The position numbers were made by a program, and so were the translations under genes. From Chlorogloea sp. CCALA 695 (GTDB lineage: Bacteria > Cyanobacteriota > Cyanobacteriia > Cyanobacteriales > Chroococcidiopsidaceae): a stretch of DNA of 64,000 nucleotides. A model generated the notes under the pieces. That model did no database searches. It was not told the DNA's origin and saw only the letters and a program-made list of their open reading frames with translations. Position 1 is the first letter of the stretch. Each line of letters opens with the position of its first letter. This document shows positions 63,491-64,000 of the stretch, piece by piece. The DNA lies in contig NZ_PVWN01000005.1 of the NCBI RefSeq assembly GCF_003003885.1, forward strand, positions 62,001 to 126,000, read 5' to 3'.

Positions 63491-64000
63491 GTGGAAACCA
63501 TTACTCAACCAGTTTTAGATTCAACAGAAAACCCTGGGACATCATCGGTAATTTTACCTGATAGCCAAAACCAGAACGGTAATAAACCATCAATTCGTAC
63601 TAGTCTCAAAGCTTCTACTATTGACGGTGTATTTGCGGCTATTTTTATTAGTATTACAGGCGGCGTATTGCTGACTAATTTCTTACTCCAGGTAGGAGCA
63701 AGCCCGATAGAAATTGGCATGGTGTCGTCAATTCCGATGCTATTAAATTTATTACAACCATTAGGGGCTTACATAGGCGATCGCACAAATAGCCGTCATT
63801 ACTATTGTTTGTGGATTTTTGGCACAGCGCGGTTATTGTGGTTGATTTTAGTTGCAGCGATTGGGTTTATTAGTTGGTCGGGTGGCGATCTCCATCAGCT
63901 AATAATTTGGACTTTGGGGATAGTTTTAGTTACCCATATATTAGAGTCTTTGGGTGGCTCGGCGTGGCTAAGTTGGATGGCGGTACTTGTTCCCCATCGC
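63491..64000 (+). CDS. MFS-type membrane transporter, 3' end cut by window
   Basis: From GTG 63491 the frame stays open to the window end (170 codons). It has a polar N-terminal tail of about 45 residues, then the first helices (STIDGVFAAIFISITGGVLL, a later SSIPMLLNLLQPLG, GTARLLWLILVAAIGFI, ILESLGGSAWLSWMAVLVP). The pattern and the GDRTNSRHYYC cytoplasmic loop (loop 2-3 type) fit a major facilitator transporter. Substrate unknown. It is divergent from cbiD. Confidence 0.65.
   Translation, partial: METITQPVLDSTENPGTSSVILPDSQNQNGNKPSIRTSLKASTIDGVFAAIFISITGGVLLTNFLLQVGASPIEIGMVSSIPMLLNLLQPLGAYIGDRTNSRHYYCLWIFGTARLLWLILVAAIGFISWSGGDLHQLIIWTLGIVLVTHILESLGGSAWLSWMAVLVPHR

Noticed and set aside
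63505-63720. Minus-strand ORF of 71 codons near the right end
   Set aside because: Antisense to the start of the MFS transporter, which has clear membrane-helix coding sense.

Overview
This window is chromosomal DNA from a cyanobacterium. The evidence is photosystem I subunit PsaD, cyanobacterial-type cytochrome oxidase genes (ctaABCDE), the tig-clpP-clpX and asd-dapA-RNase J clusters, a PEP-CTERM protein, and the HIP1 octamer GCGATCGC scattered through most genes and spacers. A Mo-nitrogenase C-terminal-like protein and a heptamer tandem repeat of the STRR type suggest a lineage near nitrogen-fixing, Nostoc- or Chroococcidiopsis-like cyanobacteria, but the genus cannot be read from the window.

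Layout. 1-3 kb: two FHA-domain proteins, one fused to a flavin oxidoreductase-like domain, plus a membrane protein. 3-7 kb: a PHP hydrolase, acetate kinase and a cNMP-binding sensor kinase. 7.1-10.4 kb: a MerR-regulated carbonyl-detoxification operon in which the alcohol dehydrogenase and the flavin oxidoreductase are broken, while the regulator and the aldo/keto reductase are intact. 10.6-12.4 kb: a DHH phosphoesterase and SixA. 12.4-14.8 kb: a drug-type ABC exporter with a secreted protein. 15 kb: a PIN toxin pair. 15.8-21.7 kb: heme A synthesis genes divergent from cytochrome c oxidase. 21.8-22.3 kb: a damaged hicAB cassette between direct repeats. 22.4-24.5 kb: a HIP1-free restriction-modification island (HNH nuclease, HTH regulator, C5 methyltransferase) with a perfect dyad in the divergent promoter.

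24.6-29.7 kb: a UPF0104 membrane protein, trpE, psaD and a DICT-GAF histidine kinase. 30-36.9 kb: an alpha-glucan group (glycosyltransferase, debranching-type glucosidase, GH65 phosphorylase fused to beta-phosphoglucomutase). 36.9-38 kb: a PEP-CTERM beta-propeller protein. 38.1-44.5 kb: a complete stressosome module (RsbR, RsbS, RsbT, ATPase-PP2C) in one operon with two hybrid histidine kinases. This is the most striking system here. No sigma-B gene is present in the window, so the output probably runs through phosphorelay.

44.6-51.4 kb: a repeat-rich spacer, a molybdopterin oxidoreductase, L32, a Pro-rich secreted protein, RNase J, dapA and asd. 51.8-56.3 kb: tig, clpP, clpX and an alpha/beta hydrolase. 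56.3-57 kb: a signal-bearing superoxide dismutase. 57.3-59.4 kb: the remains of a chemotaxis operon (cheR, a DUF4388/PatA-type gene, an MCP), all broken. 59.5-64 kb: bioB, guaA, cbiD and the start of an MFS transporter cut by the window edge.

The recurring theme is decay of accessory functions (aldehyde detoxification, chemotaxis, HicA toxin) next to intact housekeeping clusters. All functional calls rest on motifs read by eye; no database search was run.
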